DNA of 64,000 bases from Kalaharituber pfeilii (GCA_015179045.1 WHUZ01000083.1:208391-272390), one strand, 5' to 3'; numbered from the stretch's first letter, positions 35,295 through 46,269 are shown. A program made the numbers and translations. The notes: generated by a model not told the origin, from the sequence alone.

Positions 35295-37497
35295 CTACAT
35301 CCTCTTATTTATTTTAAGCTTTGAGTGTAAAATTGCCATCATTCCATCGTATTCATACGAATAGGCCACATCCCTGTTACGGGGAGCAGCAATGGCCTTC
35401 TTTATGTCGATTTCGTCATGTGCAAGAAGCAGCTCCACCATGTCATGATAGCATCTGTTGGCTGCATGATTCAGCGGTGTCGAGCCACATTCATCAGCCG
35501 TATTGACGTCAACCCTGTGATCTGCCAGTAGCAGCTCCACCACCTTGTCACGCCCTTTGCTAGCTGCGTTATTCAGCGGTGTCCGGCCATCTTTGTCAGC
35601 CATATTGACGTCTACCCTGCGATCCGCCAGCAGCAGCTCCACCACCTTGTTACGCCCTTTGCTCGCTGCGTTATTCAGTGGTGTCCGACGAAAATTGATA
35701 TCCATAAACCGGTTTCTGCCATGAGAGAGTTAGTTATATTGACGTCTACCCTGCCATCTGCCAGCAGCAGCTCTACCACCTTGTCATGCCCTTCGGAAGC
35801 TGCGTTATTCAGTGGTGTCGAGCCATATTTATCAGCCATATTGACGTCAACCCTGCTGTCTGCCAGCAGCAGCTCCACCACCTTGTCACGCCCTTTGCTA
35901 GCTGCGTTATTCAGCGGTGTCCGGCCATAGTCGTTAGCCATACTGATGTCTATCCTACCGTCTGCCAGCAGCAGCTCTACCACCTTGTCATGCCCCCTGC
36001 CAGCTGCAATATTTAGTGGTGTCCACAGGTTTTTATAAGCCATATTGACATCAACCCGGCCATCTGCCAGCAGCAGCTCCACCACCTTGTCGTGCCCTCT
36101 GCGAGCTGCACAATTCAGTGCCGTCCAGTCGTCTTTATTAGCCATGTTGACATCAACCCTTCCATCCGCTAGTAGCAGCTCTACCACCTTGTCATGCCCT
36201 TGATCAGCCGCAATGCTCAGTGGTGTCCAGCCATCTGAATCCCTCTGCTGTACGTCTTCTCCTAAAGTGAGTAGAGTCTGAACAGCATCCTCATCCCCAT
36301 TGCGAGCAGCACGGTGCAAGGGTCTCGTAATCAACCACCTTAGTATCAATGGCCGGCGTGATCTGTGGTGACCAGCAGCTGAATGACGTAGAGTTTCGAC
36401 TTGGTAGGGCTGTGAGTCCCAAAGGTCAGATAGGCAAATAGGAAGCTCAATCACCGAGATCTCCGAAACCGAGAGATCACCCAAGCTCATTTTTGAAAAC
36501 ATCGACCAGCTACAACCTCTTGTAGAGCTACTTCTGGAGAATGTGGAGTAGGAATCATCACTCATGCGCCAATCCTGAATTCGCCTGTAAGGCCGTGAAT
36601 TCTTCAACTCATCTATAAATGACGGCAGCATCAGCCGCAAGGATCGCATGGACTGTAAGGATGACGTGCTACAGCATGATGCTGTAGTTCTAATAGATGC
36701 AACGTCATCATGGGGGCCCCAGCCATCCTTCAATGTGGATGATGGTATCTTCAAATTGTCTTTTCTAGGCGGTATGCCTGTATGCCCAGGTTGATTGTCG
36801 ACTGTTGCAGACTCGATGTCATTGCTTACTGGAGGATCGTGATGGCTGATGATTTCTCGTAATTGGCTTGAGATCATATTGTTGGATTTTAGGATTTGAT
36901 ATACTGCTTCATGCAATTTCTGAAGACTTTCAGAAGCCTCTGTCATAGTATGGCTGCACAGAGAGATCAGTTTTTCTGCATTGTCCTAAACAAAAATAGA
37001 GTAGAGCTCTCAGGTTACCATTGGATAATTCCCAGCATTAAGTTTAAACTCAACTTGTGCCGCTGTAAGTCTTCGATAAAAACCATAACTTCTGCTTCCT
37101 TCCACAGTGCCCATTTAATCCTCTCAAATAAAAGGTTTCCTTTGTTCGCTGGAGATTTCACGCAGCTGGGATCACTAATCCCTACCATCTCACTCAGAAA
37201 CTTGTCCAATTTGGAAGCAATTAAAACACATCCACTCAAAGTTGCAACAAGGTGTTCAATAGACAACATCTTTAATCTGCTTTGGTTTGAAATCTTAGTC
37301 GTCCCAAGGATAAATTGCTGAACCTGGCAGAAGGTGACACTGATATCTTGCATTTCTCCCATTAGGCGGTTGATGGACTCTGGTGCCTGTTTTGCTCGCA
37401 TCCCACAATCATAGAGGTCCTTCAGCATGCTTAGAATCTTTGCCGAGATGGAAACGAGACCAGCAACCGAAGCAACTATAGACAATGTATCGGACAT
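35295..37497 (-). CDS. STAND-type N-domain/ankyrin-repeat protein lacking NACHT, broken frame
   Basis: Exon 1 (37497-37019) encodes MSDTLSIVASVAGLVSISAK... and resembles the N-terminal domain of fungal STAND (NLR-like) proteins. An intron at 37018-36954 (65 nt, GTAACC, branch-like CTGAT, acceptor TGTGCAG) joins phase 2 to an open frame. A linker of about 210 residues is followed by six ankyrin repeats (WTPLSIAADQGHDKVVELLL style). Near 35700 the frame shifts by one, where 45 unrelated bases replace part of a repeat. Three more repeats follow in the next frame, ending at 35295. No P-loop or NACHT motif lies between N-domain and repeats. It may be a truncated allele ending near 35675 or a decaying NLR relative. 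Confidence 0.65.
36954..37018 (-). other. Predicted intron of the ankyrin gene
   Basis: GTAACC at the donor, AACTGATC as branch-like motif 14 nt before the TGTGCAG acceptor, 65 nt. Removing it fuses LGIIQ with HTMTEASESLQ in frame. An earlier acceptor (TTTAG at 36986) would give a stop. Confidence 0.6.
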
Positions 37498-38047
37498 CGC
37501 TTTTGTACTAGTTGGATGTATAGGGTAGTCGGAGTGGATTTTTGGTTAAGAGGATGTGTCCTAGTTCGGCAGAAAATCAATTCATGATACTCCAGCGCGA
37601 AGGCTGAACTGTTGTGAAGGAATTCCTAAATGGTATTTTATCTATTCTGAAGCTCAGGCCTCGGAGGAAGACTAATAGCCAACCTGTCGTATGGGTGTGT
37701 CAGCTGCCTCGCTTCATATCCTCTTTGCCCAATAGAGTAACTAGTTTAGCCTTGTGTGGCAGTACTACGGGGCGGGGTGTGGTGCTACCAATTGTAGCGA
37801 TTTGTGGGGCTGTGGTAAGCTTAATTTAGAACGCTGAATGTGAACTGCAGTACCAGCACTAGTCAGCGAAGTCAAGAGAAACAGGACAGATGTTTATTGT
37901 AGAGGAAAAAGGGCATCCAATTGACGGTTAGGCAGTAATTTCCTAATGGTAAGCTTAGTGCGAAGCAGTTGTGTTTTTCCACTAGTCTCGTGCCATTTTC
38001 CTACCAGCCTTCGTAATGGATAACATGTGCTTGTATCTAACACCTTT
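37498..38047. other. Flank between ankyrin gene and copia-2
   Basis: No gene. It contains a repeat (about 37720-37890) shared with the 16.8 and 20.1 kb region. The last five bases, CCTTT, are the left target-site duplication of copia-2. Confidence 0.5.
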
Positions 38048-38371
38048 TGTTGGAGAATACGCAGCGCTGAAGTGAAACATCTTGCACAGTGGTTGGGTGT
38101 GCTGAACATATGCAGCCTGAGCTGTGGCCATGATGCAGACTGACGTTTCATGATTCTTTGGTCTTCTATTTCCTATGCCGATTATATCCTCTTTACCGTC
38201 TGAATCCGCTGCGATGCGCAACCTCATTCCGCACCAATAATTGTTTAGCTGGGTACGAAGGTACTTCCTGTATTTTGTTGCATAAATAGGGCCGTTTTGA
38301 GACGCATATTCTGTAGGAATTAATCAACTGTATCCCACCGCAGTTTAGCTCGTAATCTGTAGTTTACCACA
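38048..38371 (+). repeat. 5' LTR of copia-2
   Basis: 324 bp beginning TGTTGGAGAATACGC and ending TTTACCACA. It matches the 3' LTR except for some substitutions and two small indels. Confidence 0.9.
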
Positions 38372-38385
38372 GGTTATGAGCCCGG
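38372..38385 (+). promoter_or_regulatory. copia-2 primer binding site (half initiator tRNA)
   Basis: GGTTATGAGCCCGG directly after the LTR is complementary to the anticodon arm of initiator tRNA-Met, a longer match than in copia-1. Confidence 0.7.
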
Positions 38386-38563
38386 CACTCTCTTAACCTA
38401 CCACTTTTCTATAGCTTACCGCATACACCGTTATCGCCTATACCGGTGCCACACACATCTCTATAGCTGCCCCGCTTATTGCCTGCATCTTCTACATACA
38501 TCTCGTCGCTCCTACATACATTCGTCGCATCTACATACCACGTTACCTACCCACTCTCCTACA

Positions 38564-40491
38564 ATGTCGAATACAACCTCTGTTCCCACTGTCCCTGCCA
38601 CTGTTGCGCTATCAAACAATGACGTATATCGAGATAAGTACAGGGCAGTAACAAAGCTAACAGAAATTAACTACAGGCAGTGGCATAAGGAAATCGAAGT
38701 TGTACTCAAGTCACATAACCTCTTAGATATAGTGCTACGAAATGAAAAGGCCCCAATTACAAGTACTGACAGCGGCTCATCAACATCATCATCGTCATCG
38801 TCGTCATCGTCGTCAACGTCTAAAGCACAACCGACCTCACCAACCCATCACAAGCATAGCTTTGAAGTTCGACAGTCAAAAGCTGCATCTATAATATATG
38901 CCACGCTACTTTTTTTTTTTTTTTTTTTTTTTTTTTATTTCATTACTCGCATGCCGCCTTACAGGCTATGGCGAGGGGTTATGTAACAAACATAATGTGA
39001 TAACAAGAGAAAAAGAGATACGATAGAAATAGAAAGAATAAGCGTGCCTCACTCCGCCGCCCAGTCCAAGACCTCCGCCACCGTGTCTCCTTCCCCCGTC
39101 TTGCTTCGTCGGTTGCTTCAGCCCCGCCTCCCCCCTCGGCGACCTTTTCTTCCACGCCTTACACTCCGTCATTATGTGAACGTAATTCTCGAGCGCCTCA
39201 CCACACCACCTACACTCCGGTGGATCCTCCTTCCTCATCTGGTGCCTCCACTGTCGCAGGCCCTTGTTCCCCAATAGACCCGCGAGGGTGGCCACCCTCC
39301 TCCTGTTCCCCAGGTATTCCAGGGGTCGGTATGTCAACTGCAGTCTCTTCCTCTCGTCGGCCCTCCTTGCTCTGGCGTGTTGCCTTATGCCTGCTTCGGT
39401 GACCACCTCGTCCTGGTATTGCAGTGCTGTGCCGATCTTAGCCGCCATGTCCGCCTCGGTGTTGCCCTTGACACCTTTATGTGCCTTTACCCATAGTATC
39501 GCTACGTCTCTGTCGCCCCGGGCTGTCCTCTCTTCCCACCGTCTCCTCACCAATCTTGCAGGGCCCTCCGGAGTTGGATCTCCCCTGGCTATCCCCTGTA
39601 TTCTCGTTATGGTGACCCTGGAGTCCGTAACTATCAGTATCTCCCCGTCCTTTCCCAGGGCCTCTCCCACGGCTATCATCTCCGCGTCGTTCACCGTACA
39701 TCGTGTTCCCAGGTATATGAAGGTATCGTCGCTGCCATGATGGACTCCGGCGCCCGTTCTGTCCTCTAACCTGCTCCCGTCGGTGTATATGCTCATCCAT
39801 CCTTCGTCTTCTTCCTTAGCGATGATGGCTTCCCAGTCTTCTCTTGGAAGGTCCCTGGGGTGATATGGGTGGATGTGGAGTGTATGCCACGCTATCAAAT
39901 TGTATCAAGTTCCAGCTCTCAAAGATCTCTGACCCTGCCGATGTATGGGAAACGCTGGAAAAATGGTTTAATGCGCAAAAGAACAATGCACGAGCAGTAC
40001 GAATAAGCAACGCCTTCAAGGAAGATAGAATGAAAGATACAGAATCAGTCAATGAATTTCTAGGGCGACTGATGGGCTACCAAACTGAACTCGCACATAC
40101 TGATTATGCTGTGACAGATGAGCAACTTATAACCCATGCAATGCAGAGACTTACACCGAAATACGAGTTCCCTAAGCGCTATATACTTGACAGACCTGCA
40201 GACTGCAGAACCATTGACTATACCCTGAACCTCCTCCTACAATTCGAGCTAGGTCAAGAAAATGCCATACAGTCTACAGCCATGGTCACTCAAGATAGAG
40301 GAAGAGGCAGAGGAGGATATAGAGGTAGAAGAGGCGGTCATAAGAATGGAAGTGACTCACATCTAACGTGCTGGCACAGCCTGAGAAGGGGACACAAAAT
40401 TAAGGATTGTAATTTGTGGAAAAAGGGCGAGGAATTACGAAATCGGTTCCAAAGATCAAAGTCAGAGGACTCTACTGCTGAATCGAATTAA
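38564..40491 (+). pseudogene. copia-2 gag, split by a LINE
   Basis: The first part (38564 on) has KLTEINYRQWHKEIEVVLKSHNLLD, the copia Gag start, and a Ser-rich run encoded by a TCA/TCG microsatellite near 38779-38820. A LINE enters at 38909. Gag resumes at about 39895 (KISDPADVWETLEKWF; SVNEFLGRL). It ends with an RGRGRGGYRGRRGG stretch and a CCHC knuckle CWHSLRRGHKIKDC whose second Cys is Ser. Stop at 40491. Confidence 0.8.
38909..39882 (-). mobile_element. 5'-truncated Tad1-type LINE nested in copia-2 gag
   Basis: A 974 bp insertion with a poly(A) tail (T-run at about 38910-38936) is flanked by perfect 12 bp repeats TATGCCACGCTA (38897-38908 and 39883-39894). It encodes on the minus strand an open RNase H domain of up to 310 residues: IYTDGSRLED, VNDAEMIAVGEAL, IVTDSRVTITR and WVKAHKGVKGNTEADMAAK keep the four acidic residues. 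A zinc-binding CRWCGEALENYVHIMTEC follows. It ends in the CGCCATAGCC hairpin and is relatively young. Confidence 0.92.
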
Positions 40492-40499
40492 GCAAACAC

Positions 40500-40812
40500 C
40501 ACTCTGGAACCATATGAGTAGCATACTTTTCGACTTCCTCATACCTTCGCTACTGCTCCAGTCATTCCCACCACTTCGTCCGCCGCTTCGTCTGTCGCTT
40601 CATCTTCTCTCGCTTTCTGCCGTTTCGTCTGCTGCTGTCTTGCTTCCTGACGCTTCGTCGTCCGTTGCCTCGTCGTCTGTCACCTCGTCGTCTGTCGCCT
40701 CGTCGTTTGTCCTCTCGTTTCTCTGCCGCCGTTTGGTCTTCGTTATCGTCGCCTTCCTACCGATATATGGGACTGTCATTTTGGGCACTTGAACTATGGG
40801 TATATATTGAAC
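40500..40812. repeat. Low-complexity CGTCGTCTGTC-type repeat inside copia-2
   Basis: Short tandem runs of TCGTCTGTCGCC-like units occupy about 40570-40720, where protease and early integrase should be. The frame over it (Ser/Val-rich) is compositional. Confidence 0.6.
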
Positions 40813-41340
40813 TGACATATAGATTCCGGTGCGATAATGGACGTGGAGAGTATGACTATGCACGGTTTAAGAGCATACTACAACAGAAGCACGTTTGAGT
40901 CATCTGTTTTATACCCAGCACCACCCTGCCATGGCGAACAGCTACAAGCGGGGTCATGTGATATAAAAAAAAAAAAAAAAAATACCCAGCACCAAAGCGG
41001 TGTTAGTGAGAGAAAGAACAGATTGATCCAAAAAATGGTGGTGAGTATGCTGAGTGACTCTGGACTCTGTAAGGAATTCTGAGGTGAGGCAGCTAATACA
41101 GCTGTCTACCTACTAAAACCGTGCACCCTCACGAGCTGTTACAGACAAAGATAATAAAAAGCTAACACCATATGAAGCGTGGTATGGAAAGGTGCCGGAG
41201 CTACATCACGTAAGAATTTTTGGCTGTAATGCCCTTGTGCTCATGCCAAAGAAGAAAAGAGTGAAGCTCCAAGTGAAGTCTCTAAGATGTACGTTCTTAG
41301 GTTATGTTCACAATACCACGAAGATATGGCGCGTTTAGGA
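40813..41340 (+). pseudogene. copia-2 integrase remnant
   Basis: FRCDNGRGEYDYARFKSILQQ is the second-Asp region of integrase. After a micro-retroposon, GVSERKNRLIQKMVVSML carries the Glu. In another frame, LTPYEAWYGKVPELHHVRIFGC and KLQVKSLRCTFLGYVHN complete the domain. Several frameshifts are present. Confidence 0.8.
40924..40982 (+). mobile_element. Micro-retroposon, CCCTGCC type, in integrase
   Basis: CCCTGCCATGGCGAACAGCT, GGGGTCATGTGAT and a run of about 18 A lie between perfect 12 bp repeats TACCCAGCACCA (40912-40923 and 40983-40994). The insertion splits the integrase frame. Confidence 0.9.
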
Positions 41341-41410
41341 ACCCCAAAGCCGCCAGGTGTTTGAAGCCAGTGACATTTGATGAAGCAAGTCTGCATTCAC
41401 TGATTGGGAT

Positions 41411-42004
41411 TTGAGAAAAGCCGTTGAAAGACACGGCGATGTCGTTGAAAGACACGGCATAAGATTTGATACAGAAATGCGCAAAACCGTCGACGAAATT
41501 AATACCGTCATTAAGAGACATGGCGAAGAGAATACTGTTATTAAGAGACATGACGAAGAGAATCCCGTCATTGAAAGACATGACGAAGAGAATCCCATCA
41601 TTGAAAGACATGACGAAGAGAGTTCCGTCGTTGAAAGACACGACGAAGTGGAAGCACATAGTGAGGACTGCAATCAATTGATTGAAGTGCAGATGGCTGA
41701 TACTCTGAGTCTAGATAAATCAGTGCCAGGTCCGACTTCAGATGAGCCGAGTCCTCGTATTATTACCCTCAGTGATAATGAAAATACAAATGCAGACAAG
41801 GTAAATAAGCCCACATCCAATGCTGCAAGATGCATTGCGAGAGAGATATCCAGGTGCTGTACAGCACTGGAGGCATCCATCCCCTGGGTAGACCTTGAGC
41901 CGGCAAGGCTACACATATTGAATTGTCTGGCAGAAGCTTACCGAAAACATGACCAGATTCTTGCTCTCCCTGATAGCACTGATGAGCCTACAAAGAGGCT
42001 ATAA
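41411..42004 (+). pseudogene. copia-2 linker region with 30 bp minisatellite
   Basis: An open frame of 197 residues lies between integrase and RT. Residues about 25-80 are tandem copies of a 10-residue unit (VIERHDEENP) encoded by a 30 bp repeat at about 41505-41650. The rest is acidic, as in other copia inter-domain regions. It is listed as part of the dead polyprotein. Confidence 0.65.
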
Positions 42005-42033
42005 TTTGCAAGTGCTGGGAATGGCAGCAAGCA

Positions 42034-43142
42034 ATGCAAGAGGAGTATGACTCTCTGATTTCCAACAGGACTTGGAAGCTCGTTGCGCCGCCAGCAGGGG
42101 GGGGTGTGATTGGATGCAAGTGGGTCTTTAAAATCAAAGTGAATGCTGACGGCACCACTCGCTATAAAGCTCGGCTAGTCATTAAGGGGTATGAGCAGAT
42201 AGAAGGAGTGAATTATGGAGAGACCTTCGCCCCTGTCCCAAAATTTGCTACTGTTAGAATGCTGATGGCCTTAGCGGCTGATAAAGACTGGGACATATAT
42301 CAGATGGATATTGCATTCTTACATTCTGAACTAGCTGAAGAGGTTTATATGGCACAGCCGGAAGGATTTGAGGCGAGTGGGAGTACGCAAGTTTGCCAGC
42401 TGAAGAAGGCGCTATACGGGCTAAAACAGGCACTGTGGGCGTGACAAAAGAGCGAAGGCAGATGAGATAAAGCTGAAATTATCAAAGAAATACAAGATGA
42501 AGGATATGGAAGCTGCACGCCTGTTTATAGGGCTTGAGATTGAGAGGGACAGAGCGAACCGAACTTTATACCTCCATCAAATCAGATACTTTACCTCAAT
42601 AATAAAGATGTTCGGTATTCAACTCACGTTAAAAGGCCTCTCAACGCCTCTCACTCCAAACTCTACAGTGGGAAATCGATTTACGCATACTAGGAACTCG
42701 CCCAGATCACCTACACAGTATTAGGGCGTTTCAGCTCAAACCCCACAGCAGAGCACGCCGGCACTACCGCAAAACGAGTTCGTTGATACTTTCTACAGAT
42801 GCTCAATTATGGGCTCGCCTATGGCATTCGTCATCAGGATATGTGTTTACAGTCAATGGTAGTGCAATCGCATGGAAATTGCGGAAACAACTCACTGTGG
42901 CTCTATCACCCACTAAGGCAGAATATCTGGCTACGCTGCAGGCTTTTCAACGAGCTAACTCGCGTGTGGGCATGATCAAACGAAACACATTGCCATCAGG
43001 CATCATTTCATCCGTGAAGTCATTGAACGCGGATCGGTTTCACTCCGTCACTCCATTACGTTCACACCGAATCAAATATAGCCGCTGGGAAGAGAAACGC
43101 ATGAGAGGCATGACCACAATGGGCGTTTGTTTAATTTCCTGA
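42034..43142 (+). pseudogene. copia-2 RT and RNase H remnant, YVDD lost
   Basis: RVT_2 begins [68 protein letters not shown], then stops at 42444. The segment expected to carry YVDD is deleted. Connection sequence LSKKYKMKDMEAARLFIGLEIERD follows in another frame, then RNase H (YVFTVNGSAIAWKLRKQ, SPTKAEYLA). RT catalysis is not possible. Confidence 0.8.
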
Positions 43143-43502
43143 GAGATTTATTATATTTCTGATTTTTGGTCATTTCGTGATGATACTGATTTTACTGAAT
43201 TTTATGACTTAATCTCGTCTCTGATTTTTTGATTTTTTGGCATTTTCCGGGAGTAGTACTCTTTCTCTCACACAGGTTTTTCCCACTGGGTTTTTCTGTG
43301 GCGGTATACAAAAAGGCATCGAGAGTTTTAATGAGGCTACGAGGATTGTATATTTTTTATGACTCTAGATTATATGGGCTTTCGAACGTTATATAATTGT
43401 TTACTTGTTACCTGTCTGTTTTTTGAAAGCATCTGTTTCTGACTGATTTGATCATGAATTTTCTGAAGCATTGATTGTGCGGATATTTCGGTTGAGTGGG
43501 AG

Positions 43503-43837
43503 TGTTGGAGAATATGCAGCGCTGAAGTGAAACATCATGCACAGTGGTTGGGTGTGCTGAACATATGCAACCTGAGCTGTGGCCATGATGCAGACTGACG
43601 TTTTATGATTCTTTGGTCTTCTATTTCCTATGCTTATATCCTCTTACCGTCTGAATCCACTGCTATGCGCAACCTCATTCCGCACCAATAATTGTTTAGT
43701 TGGGTACGAAGGTACTTCCTGAATTTTGTTGCATAAATAGGGCCGTTTTGAGACGCATATTTGGGGTCATTCTGTAGGAATTAATCAACTGTATCCCACC
43801 GTATTATCCCACCGCACGTAATCTGTAGTTTACCACA
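43503..43837 (+). repeat. 3' LTR of copia-2
   Basis: 335 bp, TGTTGGAGAATATGC to TTTACCACA, followed by the CCTTT duplication. It is 11 bp longer than the 5' LTR because of two small indels. Confidence 0.9.
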
Positions 43838-44047
43838 CCTTTCAATACAAAGTTATGTGGGCTAAAACCTTGGTTCATTATTGTAGGTGTACAGAAAACG
43901 CCAGTAAGTGGTTGGTCAAATTCCAATGCAGAGCTCCCCAAGCCTTGGCGAATGGTATGTAAGTAGTTTGATTGTAGCTGTTGAAGATTATGCAACGAGC
44001 ATCACGGGACATATCACGTGAGGCTGTCATGTGTGAAGGAACCACTA

Positions 44048-44100
44048 TTTTTTTTTTTTTTTTTTTTCATTAATCGCATGCCGCCCTATGGGCTATGGCG
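44048..44100 (-). mobile_element. Micro-retroposon, CGCCATAGCCC type, in solo LTR
   Basis: A T-run, CATTAATCGCATG and the GC hairpin lie between perfect 12 bp repeats AAGGAACCACTA (44036-44047 and 44101-44112). Confidence 0.9.
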
Positions 44101-44215
44101 AAAGGAACCACTAGCATGTAGATAGCACATGAGCCGAGATCATGGTATGAGGTAATTCCATGTGATGAGGAATCTAAGTTGTGGATACGTGTTGTAATGA
44201 TGAGCAACCTTGATA

Positions 44216-45071
44216 TGGTGGAGTGCATCTATAAGGGACCCCCTGTAACCAAAATTACGGACTCAAACTTGAAATTCAATTTCATCACCCAACAACATCT
44301 GATTGAAATTTAAAGACCGAAAATATGTACTATTTCATCTGCTCTACAATCCTTTCCTTTCAAAATTAAACAATATGAAGGCGTTGTTGAGAAATTTGAA
44401 ATTGAAAATTTTATACTTTGTATAAGAGCCCCTAAAATTGTTACACGCCAAGATTGCTAATTTTACTTAATTAGTATTAGTGTAATGAGAGAAATTACAA
44501 TATATAGAAATGATCTACCTATCCAACTCTTCTATGACTCTTATATACACGTTGTGTAAACTTCTTTGTATCATATGAGCAACCATCTCTATATGCCTCC
44601 ATAGTTCGTAAAAAATAAGATTAATAGTAATACTAGAAACAGAATCTAGGCCTCGTGGAATTGTTAGCTGTAAAGCATTAAAATTATATTCACAATGATT
44701 GTGAGAGCCCTCCTTTTCTCTCTGCTATTAGCAGCAGCAAGCAAGCAAGCTGTTCTTTTCTTACTGATGCGACCCATTTTGTCAGCAGTGGACGAAAAGC
44801 TAAGTATACTGTTGGGTATCTGTAGAACTATCCCTTGGTTAATAATTGCAGTTGAAAAGAAGCTATGGATACAATATACTCACTGACAGGAGCTTAAGCT
44901 ATCCGAAGTTGAAAAGCTATTTCGATGTAGAAAATAGTTAGGTCGGGGCGCGGATTGGGTACAATGAGCATGTGCAAAAGGAGGTGAACACGCGCGACCG
45001 GAAGAAAAATAGTGTATTAGTCAGCAAGCCAGCAAATGTTACAACTGGTCCCTTATAGATGCACTCCACCA
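44216..45071. mobile_element. TIR DNA transposon in solo LTR, TA target
   Basis: The 856 bp element has perfect ends TGGTGGAGTGCATCTATAAG on both sides and TA duplications (44214-44215, 45072-45073). The intact LTR at 3040-3055 gives the empty site (CTTAATACTCGC, one substitution away). The interior has no transposase; a 63-residue frame at 44695 is probably meaningless. It is a Tc1/mariner-type MITE by target and ends. Confidence 0.88.
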
Positions 45072-45239
45072 TACTCGCACAATTTGCTAGCAGCTCATGT
45101 CTATAAATAGGTGGATGTTAGGAGTACATACTGTACGTTGAATATACAAGACGCTAGTGAACAATATCATACGCATCCCTGCGCACTTTTTCCGTATATG
45201 TTGCTTCAGTATCATATCATAGCTGCGCTTAGTTTCATA

Positions 45240-45555
45240 CAGTGCGTGGGCAAAAGTTTTCGGGACTATGCAGTATAAGGAATAGCGCTTTACCAAGCCT
45301 TGGAGTCACGAGACATGCATCCGAGAGGACCCCTCTTGAGAAAACACAACTCAACCAAAAGTACTTCTTTGAAGATTCTGAGAAAGGACTTGGATTCTAT
45401 GATGCCCATTCATGGGGACTATTATTTTTTGCAATTCATTAGCTAATGTATGGATTTTTTTTTATTGATTTTTCGAAAAAGTACTGAAAAAAGAGGTGCA
45501 AGGAGGATGCTCGTCTCGCTTTTGCATAGTCCCGAAGACTTTTGCCTACGCACTG
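45240..45555. mobile_element. Tc1/mariner-type MITE, 316 bp
   Basis: Ends CAGTGCGTGGGCAAAAG and the inverse of CAGTGCGTAGGCAAAAG, with inverted similarity through TTCGGGACTATGCA (about 33 bp) and TA on both sides (45238-45239, 45556-45557). The CAGTGCGTGGGCAAAAG type of terminus is common for Tc1-like elements. A 66-residue frame inside has no transposase features. Confidence 0.85.
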
Positions 45556-46265
45556 TACTAGGGGTAGTGCAACCAGACTAGTTAGCACTGGGTCTGAGTA
45601 TTTGATCTTCACTTACATCAGTGCATTACTTCAGTGACAATATTTCCTAACACTCATCCAATGATATTCTACACCAACTGTATCTACTAATTGAATACTT
45701 CAGCCATGTTGCAACAAACCTAGTATAATAAATATTGAATTAGTTGTTCAACCATTAGCCAAGCAATGCAACTAGCGAATGGTCGCTGGAGTGTTAATCT
45801 ACATGACGCAAACGTAGAATCGGACTCCTCTTTTCCTCCACTGTAGGATGGTCAAACTTGGAATGCTTTCATTGCGCAGTATCAGGTTATACTGATACGT
45901 CTCGTACCTCCAAGATACATGCACCAAACTCTACGGAGTAGTATTTTACCTGAATAATCAAACTCATCTTTATCACAATTCTCGACCCAATTTCAAGGTG
46001 TTCCGAGGTCAAACACATTGAGTGATTTATTTTCTCATTTGAGACGATAACGCAACTTTTGATAAGATCGACTTCAAATACTCTTATTTTGAGTATTTCT
46101 ATTGAAACAAGAACAAAATTACGAAAAAAAAAAACCGCGCTTCAAAAACCAAAATACCAGGAACCAAAAGCCAAATCAAGAAAGCAAAGCAGAAACAGAA
46201 AATTTTTGCACCCCCCCCCCCCCCCCCAATGCAACTTCTACAATCCCACCATACTCCCAATCTCC
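45556..46265. other. 3' flank of P7, no gene seen
   Basis: The left half shows nothing recognisable. From about 46000 it is the 3' flank shared with P4 (landmark TTCTATTGAAAC at 46099), with a poly-C run at 46210-46227. Confidence 0.5.
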
Positions 46266-46269
46266 CTTC

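Larger units (their letters stand above)
38048..43837 (+). mobile_element. Ty1/copia retrotransposon copia-2, structurally complete, decayed inside
   Basis: Both LTRs are present (38048-38371 and 43503-43837) and the element is flanked by perfect 5 bp duplications CCTTT (38043-38047 and 43838-43842). Inside are gag, an integrase remnant, RT and RNase H remnants, with two nested retroposons. The LTRs differ by several substitutions and two indels, so the insertion is not recent. Confidence 0.92.
43979..45208 (+). mobile_element. Solo LTR of copia-1 family with two nested insertions
   Basis: It starts TGTTGAAGATTATGC and ends GTTGCTTCA, matching the copia-1 LTR at 2911-3180 after removing the insertions at 44048-44100 and 44216-45071. 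The flanking GTAGC (43974-43978) and GTATC (45209-45213) agree at four of five bases. No internal copia sequence follows, so it is a recombination product. Confidence 0.8.
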
